From Diphasiastrum complanatum (lineage: Eukaryota > Streptophyta > Lycopodiopsida > Lycopodiales > Lycopodiaceae), in contig CM055107.1 in NCBI GenBank assembly GCA_029204225.1, forward strand, positions 27,987,410 through 28,049,409: 62,000 nt of DNA, read 5' to 3'. Numbering within the stretch: the first letter of the stretch is position 1; the number at the start of each line of letters is the position of its first letter. The notes beneath the pieces are model-generated. The model did no database searches. It had not been told where the DNA came from and worked only from the letters and a program-made list of their open reading frames with translations. Below are positions 42,331-55,109 of this stretch, piece after piece. Both the position numbers and the translations under genes were made by a program.

Positions 42331-43400
42331 GTTGTCAAGTAAGTTTTCTTGAATGGATATATTGATGAGGAAGTCTACGTCAAGAGGCACATGTATGCAA
42401 GCTGAAGAAGGCCCTGTGGGCTCTTAGACAAGCTCCTCATGCGTGGTATTCTAGGATTGATGAGTATCTCTTGAAATAGGGGTTTGCAAAGTGCGCAACG
42501 AATCCCACTTTGTACTTCTTTCATGATGATGGTGAGATACTCGTTCTCGTACTTTTTGTTGATGACCTCATTATTACAGAAAGTGATAGTGCTCTAATCC
42601 AAAAGACAACAAAGAGGAATTTATTTGTTTGATATGAAAAATTTAGAGCATATACACTTTTGTTTGGAAATTGACATTTGGAAACAGGGTGGTACCACTT
42701 TTGTGAATCAAAGAGAATGTGTGTATGAGCTATTTTGTAAGTTTAGTATGCTTGATTGCAAAGCTATTCTCACTCCCATTCAATTAAATACAAAATTTCA
42801 TTTAGAAAAAACAAAAACAAAGAAAATTACAAGACTTTGTTTAGGAAGCTTATGAAAATGTTATATACACTACTATCACCAAACTTGATATTCCATATGT
42901 TGTTGGTACTATAAGTCAATATATGTCAGATTTTAGAGAGTCACATTGGTGTGCAGCTAAAAAAGTGCTATAACAGCTTAAAGGCCAATTTAATTATGGG
43001 CTCAATTGAGTATGTCAAATCTAGAAATTTCACTTGTCAAAGATTTTGTGAAGTTGACTGAGCATGTCACATATAGAAGCACAAGTTTGTTTCTAATTAT
43101 AATTTTACTCTTGGCTCTACAATGATCTCATGAGTAAGCCAAAAGCAACCCATAGTTGCATTATCCTCCAAAGGCAAGTATAAGACGACAACAAATGTAG
43201 CTTGTGAATAAAGTTGGCTATGCATGTTGCTTATGGAGTGCCAAGAAGTACATGTGGATACAACACCAATCCATTGCGATAATATGAGTTGTGACTATCA
43301 ATGGCACACATTTATCACATCTTTATCATTGCATAATGATTAATCTCCAAGATAGCAGTTGACATTGTGCAATAAAGGCAATGTGAGAGCCTTATGAATA
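42330..43400 (+). pseudogene. Ty1/copia RT-RNase H relic
   Basis: Plus-strand motifs in order: VFLNGYIDEEVYVKR (about 42345), KALWALRQAPHAWYSRIDEY (about 42408-42467), LVLFVDDLIIT (about 42548-42580), DMKNLEHIHFCLEIDIWK (about 42630), PYVVGTISQYMSDF.ESHWCAAKKVL (about 42890-42970), SSKGKYKTTTNVACE (about 43150) and TPIHCDNMS (about 43270). Many stops and frameshifts occur; this is old. GTGGGGGAGA at about 43792 could be its polypurine tract. Confidence 0.8.
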
Positions 43401-45026
43401 TACTAGGTGCAATAAATACGATGATTCAAAGGAAAATATTAGGCATCAATTCATCTTGAACAATAAATAGGCTCAACCGTGAGTGTTGCTCATTATGAAT
43501 CTCACATGTACGTTTAGGCAATATCTTGGCCAACATGCCCTTCAAGCTAACAAACTGTAATTGTATAGAATTATGCCAACCACCATGCAGTCTTCAATAT
43601 TTTAGTCTAGATGTCTTCAATGAAATATAGGTCAAGTATGTAGTATGACTTCTTGGTGTCTAAATTAATGGACATAACATTTTGTGTAGTATATTTGGAG
43701 TAATTGACACCATCAAACCAAGCCACTAGCCAACCCTCCTAGATGTTAGCAAGGATATATTCAATCGATCTGCTCATTAAACATAAGGTCATGTGGGGGA
43801 GAAATTTATTGCCCATCACTTTCTCTATTGCTTTGTAGACAACACTTAAAAGGGCAATTTTCTATCAATCACCAAACTCCTCCAAAAAGGCTACTTATGT
43901 AGGATTTAACATCAAACTACCAATATCATATGACATTGCTATCTAGATCTCCTTAACACCTACATGAAATTCATCAATGATCTCATCCTAGAAGTTGAGT
44001 CAAAACTCAATGAGGAGGCATTGTCACCTAGCGACTATACTTTTGTATTCCTCTTAGTGCATGAATTAGCTTTCTAGACAAAGGAGAAGGAAAAAATGCA
44101 TCAATCTCTATACCTATTGGAAAGGAGAAGGGGAAAATGCATCAATTTCCAATGATAGCAAAGAAGGTTGGAAGAACTAGCTTAGGCTCTATAGAGATCA
44201 CTAAAGTAGGAGAGAAAGATCTGTGAAAATTGTCAACATTTCCTTGTCTAGTTTTAGGCCAAAATTGCTAAAAATGGCACATAGTTTAGGATCTGACTTT
44301 TCACACGTGTGAAACAGGTCTAGATATTTTTAGTAAGTGTATTTTTTCAGTATGAAGAAGTGTCAAACTTCAAGACCTTCGAAATGAGTCCATTTTCATG
44401 TATTTTGGACATATATGCCAATTTTACCTATATAGGGCATATTTTAGGTAAGGAGGGTCTAGAGAGAGGAGAGAGAGTCATCTCTCTCAGCTATATATAG
44501 CAGGTAGGCCGTGGAGAAACAGGTTGGAGCAGATCCATTGTATTCATTTGCTTAATGAGAGATTTTTCTATTGGGTTCTCCTTCCATTGTTGGCATTGTG
44601 TAGTGATTGAGTTCAAGCTTTGTGTGTATGATCTTAGGTGCTTTCCAAAAGTGGTAGGCTGATGTATTATGGACTGTATAATGCTATTTTGGGCCGCACT
44701 TGATGTTTATGGAAGTTTCCATTTGTGATAAATGCTTTTTGATCAAGTTCTTTGCATTCTAGGTAGCATAGAATGTGTTGCCAATTCCTAGCTTATGTAG
44801 TTTGGAGTGCAAGCATTCAAGCCAATGATCTTGGAGTTTAGATCCACTTAGGATCTGTATTTTTCACAAGATCCACGTGCACAAGGGGAACATCAGTAAT
44901 TCTAAAGCTACTACCATCCTTCACCTATAGGCTTCTTCTCCAAACATTCTTTAGTTTAAATTGAAGAAAGTAGGGGTATCACCTTCCTTCAACCACTTTA
45001 CTCCAACCTCGCTTTGATGCCAATTT
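43400..45026. other. No gene seen
   Basis: Probable retrotransposon 3' tail and intergenic DNA. It contains a perfect palindrome TTCACACGTGTGAA at 44300-44313 and GAGAGAGGAGAGAGAG near 44464. No ORF of note. Confidence 0.45.
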
Positions 45027-45612
45027 CTTTTTCAAAACCAAACTTTCCAAAATTATATACTCCATTAATGTTGAATTTTAACCTTGAGAACCCCTCATCG
45101 CTAAGGGTTTGAAGCCAATTAGTCCTACTCACCTTGAGCCCTTTGGACAAAGCAAACTTTTACTTACTCTCTGTTGCATATTCTTCTTGCAAAAATTCCT
45201 AGAAGGTGACAATGATTTTTTTTCCACACTCTTGCACCAAGGTCTACCATCCATCAAGGCCCTTCTACATTGTCCTAAACTCTTACAACACCGAGAGTCT
45301 CCCAAGGGAGCAATATTCATTGATGGCATGCTTTTTCAAAACCGAACTTACCTCCATGGTGTTGAATTTTAGCTTTGAGAACCTCAATACGAATAGTTTG
45401 AAGCCAATTAGTCCTACTCATCTTGACCCTTTTGGAGAACACATACTTTTTCTTACTCTTCTTTTACATCTTCTTCTTGCCAAAATTCCTAAAGAAGGTG
45501 ACACAATTATTTTCCAAACTCTTGCACTGAGGTCTACCATCCATCAAGGCTCTTCTACATTGTCCTAAACTCCTAGAACATCTAGAATCTTCCAAGAGAG
45601 TGACATTCATCT
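45027..45612. repeat. Tandem duplication of about 290 bp
   Basis: 45027-45320 and 45329-45612 are diverged copies; GAAGCCAATTAGTCCTACTC occurs at 45111 and 45400. Shared blocks also include AGGTCTACCATCCATCAAGG and TTCTACATTGTCCTAAACTC. Short open frames inside are not convincing. Confidence 0.85.
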
Positions 45613-45619
45613 TGTACTA

Positions 45620-46880
45620 GTTGATGAGTCCCCACACAACTCCACTGCTCAACTCCGGCTCACAAATGATGGCATAGTGATTTTAGACAGCTTAGACCAA
45701 ATAGACCCGAATGTTTAGAGCATTACCAACACCCGTGAAAGTATAGAAGCTATTCAATATAGTGGCATCAACGGTCTTTCATCTTGGCAGCATTGATTCT
45801 TGAAGAAAACTAGCCATGAAGCATCACAATTGGATTTTAAAGTTTGTAGAAATTTGGTCCATTCGAGTAGGACCAAGGCACTCGATAGTTGATAGCTCTG
45901 CAATTTGAGAGTTGATTCCTTAGACAGTTAAGAGTTATTAAAGAGAGTCTTGTTAACATTTCATATTCACTTTTCTATTGATTGTATTCTCACCTTTCCT
46001 TTATTAGGAATTTCATTCATACCTTTGTGGGGAGGAGATTGATCTCTAATTTCTATTTAGGTCAATTATTAGAAAAATTAGGCAAAATTTAGCTTGACTG
46101 ATTTGTCAATCTCTTGTACAAATTTCCGTTAATGTCTTGTACATATTTTCAAGTTGAGTTTGAAAAGTCAAGAGGCCTCCAAGTCGAGTTCTAGTGAAAT
46201 GATGACATGTGTCACAAAATATAAGAATTGGTATTTTGCTAGTATGTGACCAAATCCACATCTCAAAGTCAAATATGGCCCAATCAAATGAAGAGGTGTA
46301 GATGCTAAAGCCAATCATATTAAGAGGTGCAAAAGGGTTGGCCCAATCATGTTTAGTGAAGCAAATCACTTGGTTAATCATATTGTGAGGTTCTAGCTAG
46401 TTGGTCCAATCATGGAGAGAGATGGGGATCTAGAGGTCCAATTATCATGAGAGGTGGAATCCATGAGGTCCAATCACATTCAAGCATTCCTCATGCTAGA
46501 TCTAGAGCTAATGCTATATGGATGTGCTCGCTTATTGTACATAGAAGCTTTTGTGAAGCAATCTATGTGATATACATTGTTTTTCCTCATATTCTCTCTC
46601 TACTTGAGGGCTCACTCACTTTTTCTCTCAACCTGAGTGTAGGCGATTTTTCTCTCTCTAAAAGCATGTTAAGAACTTAGTTTTTTCATGTACTTTGATT
46701 GCTTTGAGTGCCATTTGAATGTGGATTCATTATGCATAAAATTGTGCTCTTGCCTTAGAATCAATCTAGGAAGATTGTAGGATGCAATCTATGTGCAATC
46801 ACAACTACCTTAGAAGATCAGTTGTGGGTGTTGGGCAGGTCTTCACACGTGTGAAACCTTCATAATTGTAATGTTCATGT
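45620..46880. other. No gene seen
   Basis: Repeated short words (CCAATCA with GAGGT, about 46270-46480) but no coding evidence. A palindrome TTCACACGTGTGAA lies at 46842-46855. Confidence 0.45.
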
Positions 46881-47099
<219 letters not shown>

Positions 47100-47367
47100 C
47101 CCTAATCTAAAGAAACCCTAACTTGTCACACTTTTCATCTTGAAGGTCACACTTTGCAGAATTTCAGAACACTCATGGTATATGTAGCCTTTAAGAGTAA
47201 GTGACAGTAGTTTTATGGGAGAATGTAGGCTATTCTAGAGAAAAGACGACTCTCACACTTTCATTGGGCCATGTCTACCCTAAAATGTCTTTGAAGGGTA
47301 GTTGAAATGCATTGAAAAGCACTTGAAGTGAGAGAACACGTAGAACACATGCTTTTAGTAGAGAAAC

Positions 47368-49600
<2,233 letters not shown>

Positions 49601-49689
49601 CTAGATTCTTCTCTCTCATTCACTTTTTTTGATTCTTGTCTTTTTTATTAGCGATTTTGTTCATACTTTTGTAGGAGCCATGTTGGTGA

Positions 49690-49839
49690 TTTGTTTGAAT
49701 TGATGTTGGATTAGGTGCAATCTATGACAATATTGAGCTCTTGAGCTCTTGTCGCACATGAATAAATCCCTTTTAGCTTTGATCATACACACCGTTTATT
49801 TTCGGCCTTTAGATTCAAGGAATGGCATGAATACCTTTG

Positions 49840-49876
<37 letters not shown>
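49690..49876. repeat. Flanking direct repeat, copy 2, ending in (TC)n
   Basis: Second copy of 46881-47000 (ATTGATGTTGGATTAGGTGC ... GATCATACACACCG ... GGCCTTTAG), again running into a (TC)n tract (49842-49876). The two copies bracket the satellite block. Confidence 0.85.
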
Positions 49877-49878
<2 letters not shown>

Positions 49879-49889
49879 GTTCTTGGAAT

Positions 49890-50075
49890 TACTTATTCAC
49901 ACAAGAAGATCCAAGTGACAAACGATTGTTTGCGTTCTTTGGAAGATTTGTGTTTCAGATCAAGTATTGTCCTAGAAAGGATAATGTCACTGCGCATACT
50001 ACGTCCAAGCTCGCGTCTAAATGTGAAATTGTCTTCTTCTTGTGGAGGTCTGCAAGCAGCTCTGATCGATGAACG
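49890..50075 (+). pseudogene. Ty3/gypsy RNase H end fragment
   Basis: The plus strand reads RLFAFFGRFVFQIKYCPRKD then NVTAHTTSKLAS, the C-terminal signature of gypsy RNase H (usual form R W ... F.I.Y.PGKEN..ADALSR). A short isolated piece. Confidence 0.7.
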
Positions 50076-50079
50076 AAAC

Positions 50080-51531
50080 ATTCAGATCTGTCCTTAAAAC
50101 TTTGAAATTTTTCAGAGGATCCTTCTTTGAAGTAGGAATGAGAGCGAAAATACGACGCTTTCCTGCCAATGGCACATTCTGGAAATTTTAGAGATACGCT
50201 TTCCTGCCAGTGGCACAGTCTGGAAATTGATAAGAGATGATACTACCAACAAGCAAACGTCTAACTATAGCTTTCAAGCTTATATAAGAAGGAAAACCTC
50301 AGAATAGCTCTTGGTACAAACCAGTAAATGGAGACCGTAAATGGGCTTCATTACCTCTCATTGATAGAGAGTATATCAATGACACTAGCAACAGCAAGTA
50401 TCAGAACACAGTTCACGAAATGCACGGTAAAGGAGAATAGTTTGCTGCACCTCGGTTCAGAAACCATGTGGTAAAAGAGAAAAGTGTGGGATACCTTTTG
50501 CTGCAATACTTTTTGGTATACCTCTTGCTGTAATGGCAGGAATTGAACAAAAGGGTTCTATTGCCTCGTGGTATGATTTTGCCGATTGACACTGGAGTAG
50601 ATGGGACCTCAAAGCTCAGTCAGCCGAGGTTACGAGGAGTTTTCTGTAATGCATCGGCATCAATCAGCTTTTAGCCTCCATCAGAAATCTTTGCAGTTCA
50701 ATTTCGATCTTTTGAATGGAGAATTACTCGAAACTAATCTGCAAGACTGGTTTGAAATCATACGGCATGTATTCTGTCTTCATCGCTCAAGCTGCAATCA
50801 AACGCACAAACATCAAAATAAAATTGACTTCTTTTCAACAAGCATTTTTGTGTCAGGTTCTACTTCAAAAGTCTACTCAGAAAACAAAATTCCGCTCGGG
50901 CTCTAGCGGAAGCAATGCTAAAGTCCACATTCACAAAAAATTAGGATTATTGATAGAAAAAACATGCAGAAAATTCCACACATTTACAAACTGGTTCTCC
51001 ATCTGAAAAACATCGAGATAGAGGGACTGACCTATATGGACAATATATTTGGTGCCTTCCGGAGAAAACCTGATGAGTTGTAGCATGAGCTCTAGAACTT
51101 CAAGCACATGGCAGTTTTGGCCGCTCAGAAGACTGAACAACCCGGAGCACAGCACTACTAGAGAGAAAAATTTCTCAAAATCTAGTTTGTGCAAGCCAGA
51201 TTGTAGCCATGACATTGAAACTCGTAGGAGCGATATAAATACATGCTCATTCATCAGGTTTCCAGCAGAACCAGTGAAGTATGTGCTACGCATTGTGCAA
51301 AAAGCATTGAGCCCCAGAAATTTTTTTCCCTGGAGCTAGATTTTGCTTTGCGAGAAAACGTCTTGCTTCTTCTGTCTGCTTCTGTTAACTAGGCATCGAA
51401 TGCATTTTGGTTCCAACTTCCAATACTATTTCTGTACTACAGATTATTTTTCTAGGCAAACTGAAAATCGACGATTTGCTGAAACAGGAGCTATACATTT
51501 CATCTGCTGGGGCGGAAGCCAGTATAGGATA
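50080..51531. other. 3' flank of the HSF gene; no other gene
   Basis: No convincing CDS. The part next to 51531 is expected to be the 3' UTR of the minus-strand HSF gene. A near-duplicate CGCTTTCCTGCCARTGGCAC occurs at about 50157 and 50195. Confidence 0.45.
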
Positions 51532-53309
51532 TCAGTGCTGGGCCGGTGGTTCAGCCTCCACGGCGTCTTCGCTGTCCCTGAGGTCTTCTGCGCTTCCTTT
51601 CTCCACAAATGTACTTGTAGAAGAAATGATACCTTCTTTGTGACCTATTTTGGTTTTGTCATAAACTTCCATACTTTCAAAAAGCTCATTCCAGTCGTCT
51701 TCCAAAGTATCATCTAGAAGAAAAGGGGTGTGGACTGTTGATATGCGCTGTTCATATGATGAAAATCCCATTTCCGACTCTTCTGGTCCTTCCAGAGATT
51801 CCTTCTCGGCTTCCGCTGCCACCTCCTCTGAACTAGAGGATCCACTACCGCGGAAATGTGCTAGACTAAAGGCCTCACCTCCCTTCGAAACTTGTGTGGT
51901 TTCTGCAGATCCTAAGCTCTCATTAGGGTTTACATTTGGATCGGACTCCGATATACTGGTTTCAGCACCTTCTTCATTATATTCCTGTTTTAGGCCGTGG
52001 AAAAGTTCGTCCAGCAAACTTACATCAATGGATGCCGGCTCCAAATAGTTCGTGAATTCTGGAAATGGAGATTTGGCAGGATCGGTTATGGCAGTTTGGT
52101 ACTCGAGAATCTGGCCCTTCGAGGAGGAAGCCTCTGAATCTCCTTTCTGTGTGAACAGTTCGTGCTTTGGCAACTGTCGTTTTCTGCTCTGAGGACCAAT
52201 AGACTTGTTAGCATCATTCTGCTCGACAAGATGGGCAAAAATGGAGGGATTCTGCATAGTTTTGGCCAAGAAAGTCATCATCTGCCGCTGTCTTTGTTCT
52301 GTTGCAATCAGCCGTTGGCCTAAAAATTTCATATTTTGATCCGTGGTTTGCTGTTGCTGCCGCATTTTGACCAGTTCATGCATCAAGACATTTTTATCTC
52401 TCTTCAAGTCCTCAATGTCTTCTTCAAACCCTCCGAACTTTCCCAGCTCTATAAGCCCCTGCGACGATTCCGCCCCTGTCTGCTGTTGCGTTTGATTTTG
52501 ATTCACAGGCTTACGTCGACGCAGTGTCTTTAATAGTTGCCTCTGGCCTCGAATAAATCCTTCGGCTGCAAACTCCCATCTATCTGAATCCACCTTGCGA
52601 AATCCCTGCATAGGGCAAGCGCGTTAGCAAAGGAACAGCTTCAGTTTATGATGATAAATTCATATCCAGCAGCATGAAAGTTCAGTAATATATTTACCTA
52701 TCTTCAAATTTTACAGGAGCTCAAAGATACTTGGATAGAATTTCTCAAATCTTCAAGTAGCAAAAACTGAAGATACCTCTCTCAATGCCTCAAACGGCAA
52801 TAACTATCGACCGAACGTCTCAATCAGCGATGAATAACAACAAAGATTTTCTACTCTTTTATTACTAAAAAGCACTTCGGAACCAATAATCACAAGCAGG
52901 ACACAAGAGTTCTTGCATAATTATCGCGACAATGCGAACCGAACGAAGCAAAGCATAGGACAGGATTCAGGAAAAATGAACTTACGTATGAGTTAAGCTG
53001 CCGGACAAAGCTCGAAAAGTTACTATGCTTGAAGTAATTTGGAAGGATGCTGGTAGCAAGCTCGGGCGGACTCCAAACAATAAAGCTATTACTGCGACTG
53101 CTCCATGAAACAATGTCATCCGTATTGGGATCGTCGATCATATCATACGTTTTTGTAAGAAATGGAGGTGTAGCTAACCCCAGCAACGCCTCTGATGGCT
53201 GAGGAATAGTTGGATCACTACTAACAATGCCGCTTGAAGACGATAGATTTGTTTGAGATACATCCACCCCAGAGTTTTCTGCAGATAAGCTGATTGCAGA
53301 GTTCTCCAT
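51532..53309 (-). CDS. HSFA: Class A heat-shock transcription factor (two exons)
   Basis: Exon 1 is 52986-53309 (108 codons) and exon 2 is 51532-52605 (357 codons plus stop), about 465 residues in all. The DNA-binding domain starts at residue about 47 ([51 protein letters not shown]) and continues across the intron with [13 protein letters not shown]. The intron position inside the domain is the conserved plant HSF site. An HR-A/B coiled coil ([20 protein letters not shown] ... [19 protein letters not shown]) with the extended spacing of class A, a basic SRKRQLP nuclear localisation candidate, and acidic/aromatic C-terminal patches ([26 protein letters not shown]-like) follow. Family role: binds heat-shock elements as a trimer and activates chaperone genes. 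The open frame is intact. The subclass (A1, A2, A4...) cannot be fixed by eye. Confidence 0.95.
52606..52985 (-). other. Intron of the HSF gene
   Basis: On the minus strand it starts GTAAGTTCA directly after ...CTTAACTCATAC and ends CCCTATGCAG before GGATTTCGCAAG. GT-AG, phase 0, 380 bp. Confidence 0.93.
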
Positions 53310-53614
53310 AGCTCCAACTTCACAAATATGGTATCTAATGCGTTCCTATCCAACAGAAAACAGAATGACGACGAAGAGCAAAGACGCAAACTAGTTGAAT
53401 TCCGCTTCGAAAAATCTTGGACTGGCGACGAACACCAGAGAAACAACAATCATCGAAGCTTTTGCTCCGCTTCCAGAATTCAATTCGGAGCTCAGAAATT
53501 GGTCTCTAATGGGGTCTTGAAAAGAAAATGCAAGCAATCAGAAGTGCAGCTGTATCAATGCAATCACCTCAAATCCACTCCTCAGATCTGAACTCAAATC
53601 TAAATGCAGGCGCT

Positions 53615-53621
53615 GTTTATA
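53615..53621 (-). promoter_or_regulatory. TATA box of the HSF gene
   Basis: The minus strand reads AAGTATAAACAGCG about 305 bp upstream of the ATG at 53309, implying a transcription start near 53585 and a 5' UTR of roughly 275 bp. Confidence 0.55.
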
Positions 53622-53934
53622 CTTGTGGCAAGACAAGAGCAATGTTGGCTGTTTCTGCAGAAGAATTGAAGCTGAATTGTTGATTGTTGATGTCACTAAC
53701 GAACATCTGACGCATGAGAAAGACGTCCACGTTTTTGCTGAAGCTTTATACAAGCCGAACAAGGCAGGGGAGAAGAAAGCCTGGAGAACAGAAGGAAGGG
53801 CTTCGGGAGAACAGAGACGAGGAAGGAAGGGCTTGGGAGGGAGGATCAGTCCAGAGAGGACCAGAGCCGCGCAGATGGAAAAAGAAGCTTGAAGGCCCTG
53901 AAAACGAGGTCCGGGAAGGGAATCAGTTTTTCCC

Positions 53935-53940
53935 ACGTGT
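53935..53940. promoter_or_regulatory. G-box (CACGTG) upstream of the HSF gene
   Basis: TTCCCACGTGTCGTG, a palindromic G-box with an ABRE-like extension (ACGTGTC), about 630 bp upstream of the HSF start codon. Known binding site type for bZIP and bHLH factors; function here is inferred. Confidence 0.4.
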
Positions 53941-54092
53941 CGTGCCATGTGTGGCTGTCAGCTATAAATATCTAGTACTACGCGTGGCTTGTACGTAGCA
54001 GCCAATGGCAATGGCGGAATAGATCTGGTCGGGAGGCCACGCTGGCGATAGCTCACGGGCTCAGGGCTGGCAGCTGGCAGGCCTTATCCGGG

Positions 54093-54105
54093 TTCCAGAA
54101 TATTC
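54093..54105. promoter_or_regulatory. Perfect three-unit heat-shock element
   Basis: TTCCAGAATATTC, three alternating nGAAn/nTTCn units with exact 2-bp spacing, about 785 bp upstream of the HSF start codon. It could allow regulation of the gene by HSFs, including itself (inference). Confidence 0.55.
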
Positions 54106-54317
54106 TACAAACACGTTTAACACGGTCAGACAGTCAGGCAGTAAGACAGACAGTCAACATAGAGGCGTTTTGTAGAGTGCCAAAGTAGCCTCCTAGATTG
54201 TTCTCGATAATTATTCTTGTTTTTTAAAAAAATTACATATTGCAATGGCATAATTCTGGAATCTGCACCATCTTCTTAAAAATCTTTCAAACCTCCCTAT
54301 ACAAAAGCAAGGTGATG

Positions 54318-54340
54318 CGTGTGTGTGTGTGTGTGTGTGT
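54318..54340. repeat. (GT)n microsatellite
   Basis: About 11 GT repeats followed by a T run. Confidence 0.9.
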
Positions 54341-54345
54341 TTTTT

Positions 54346-54560
54346 GGTGGTGTGGTGGTATGTAGAGGGAGGGCTTTCAGTGTGGGCACTGGAGTTGAAC
54401 ACCCAAGTTCAAACCCCTTGCCCAAACATGGGGGGCAGCAAAACTAGGTGAGCTATCCACCCCTCTGTGGTGTGGTGGTGGAGGGCTCTTGGTGTGGCTT
54501 GACCATGCAAGTTCAAACACCTGCCCACACGTGGGAGGCGTCCGGGAAAAAAGAAAGAAG
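54346..54560 (+). mobile_element. Possible SINE-like tandem pair with Pol III B-box words
   Basis: Two related blocks start GTGTGGTGGTATGTAGAGGG (54350) and GTGTGGTGGTGGAGGGCTC (54469). Each ends with a B-box-like CAAGTTCAAACCCCT (54403) or CAAGTTCAAACACCT (54508). Between them AGGTGAGCTATCCACC resembles an A-box on the other strand. Spacing and words recall tRNA-derived SINE heads; no poly-A tail or target duplication was established. Confidence 0.3.
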
Positions 54561-54998
54561 GGGAGGGGGGAGGTTGCCCTCTAAGGCCATTCAGCCCAGG
54601 AAGGGTGTCCGCTTGAGGGTGGTAGCTTGAGGGTAGAAGGGCTCAAGGAGGCAAATTTTTCTTTTAATGTTTATTTGCCGCAAATTTTTTTAGCACACAC
54701 CTTCCAACATCTAGAAGGTGCATGTAAAAGAAGAAAGAAAGGGGGATGGGGGGGGGGGGCGCACAAATTCCACACAGGAGGGAAAAAAAAGTAAGATTAA
54801 GGTAATTTGAAATATTAAAATAAGCTTGTCATAGGGCTTAACACACATGGCCAACGCATACATTTAAATAGGTAGAAATTAAAAAATATATAATCAAAGA
54901 TTTAAACAAGTAAAAACTAAATATAAGTATAAAAGTCGTTTTTAATACTGGAAGTCACCTAAGAGTGGCATCTCGGCTTTTAGCAAATTATTAGGTCT

Positions 54999-55102
54999 AT
55001 GTATCGTTCATGAGGAGATGCGCTACAACTTGTAGCGAGATGAGTCATGGGGCGGCGAATCTAGCTACAAGGCTGTAGTGCACTGTCAAATGAACGATAC
55101 AT
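54999..55102. mobile_element. 104-bp foldback element (MITE-like)
   Basis: ATGTATCGTTCAT (54999-55011) and ATGAACGATACAT (55090-55102) are exact reverse complements. The inner sequence TGCGCTACAACTTGTAGC pairs imperfectly with GCTACAAGGCTGTAGTGCA, so almost the whole unit can fold into a hairpin. Confidence 0.7.
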
Positions 55103-55109
55103 GACGTAG

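Noticed and set aside
53538-53998. Overlapping ORFs on both strands upstream of the HSF gene
   Set aside because: They cover the 5' UTR/promoter with TATA box and purine-rich repeats; no conserved protein features.
54346-54440. Possible tRNA gene from the B-box-like word
   Set aside because: No cloverleaf with acceptor and anticodon stems could be drawn; at most a SINE-like head.
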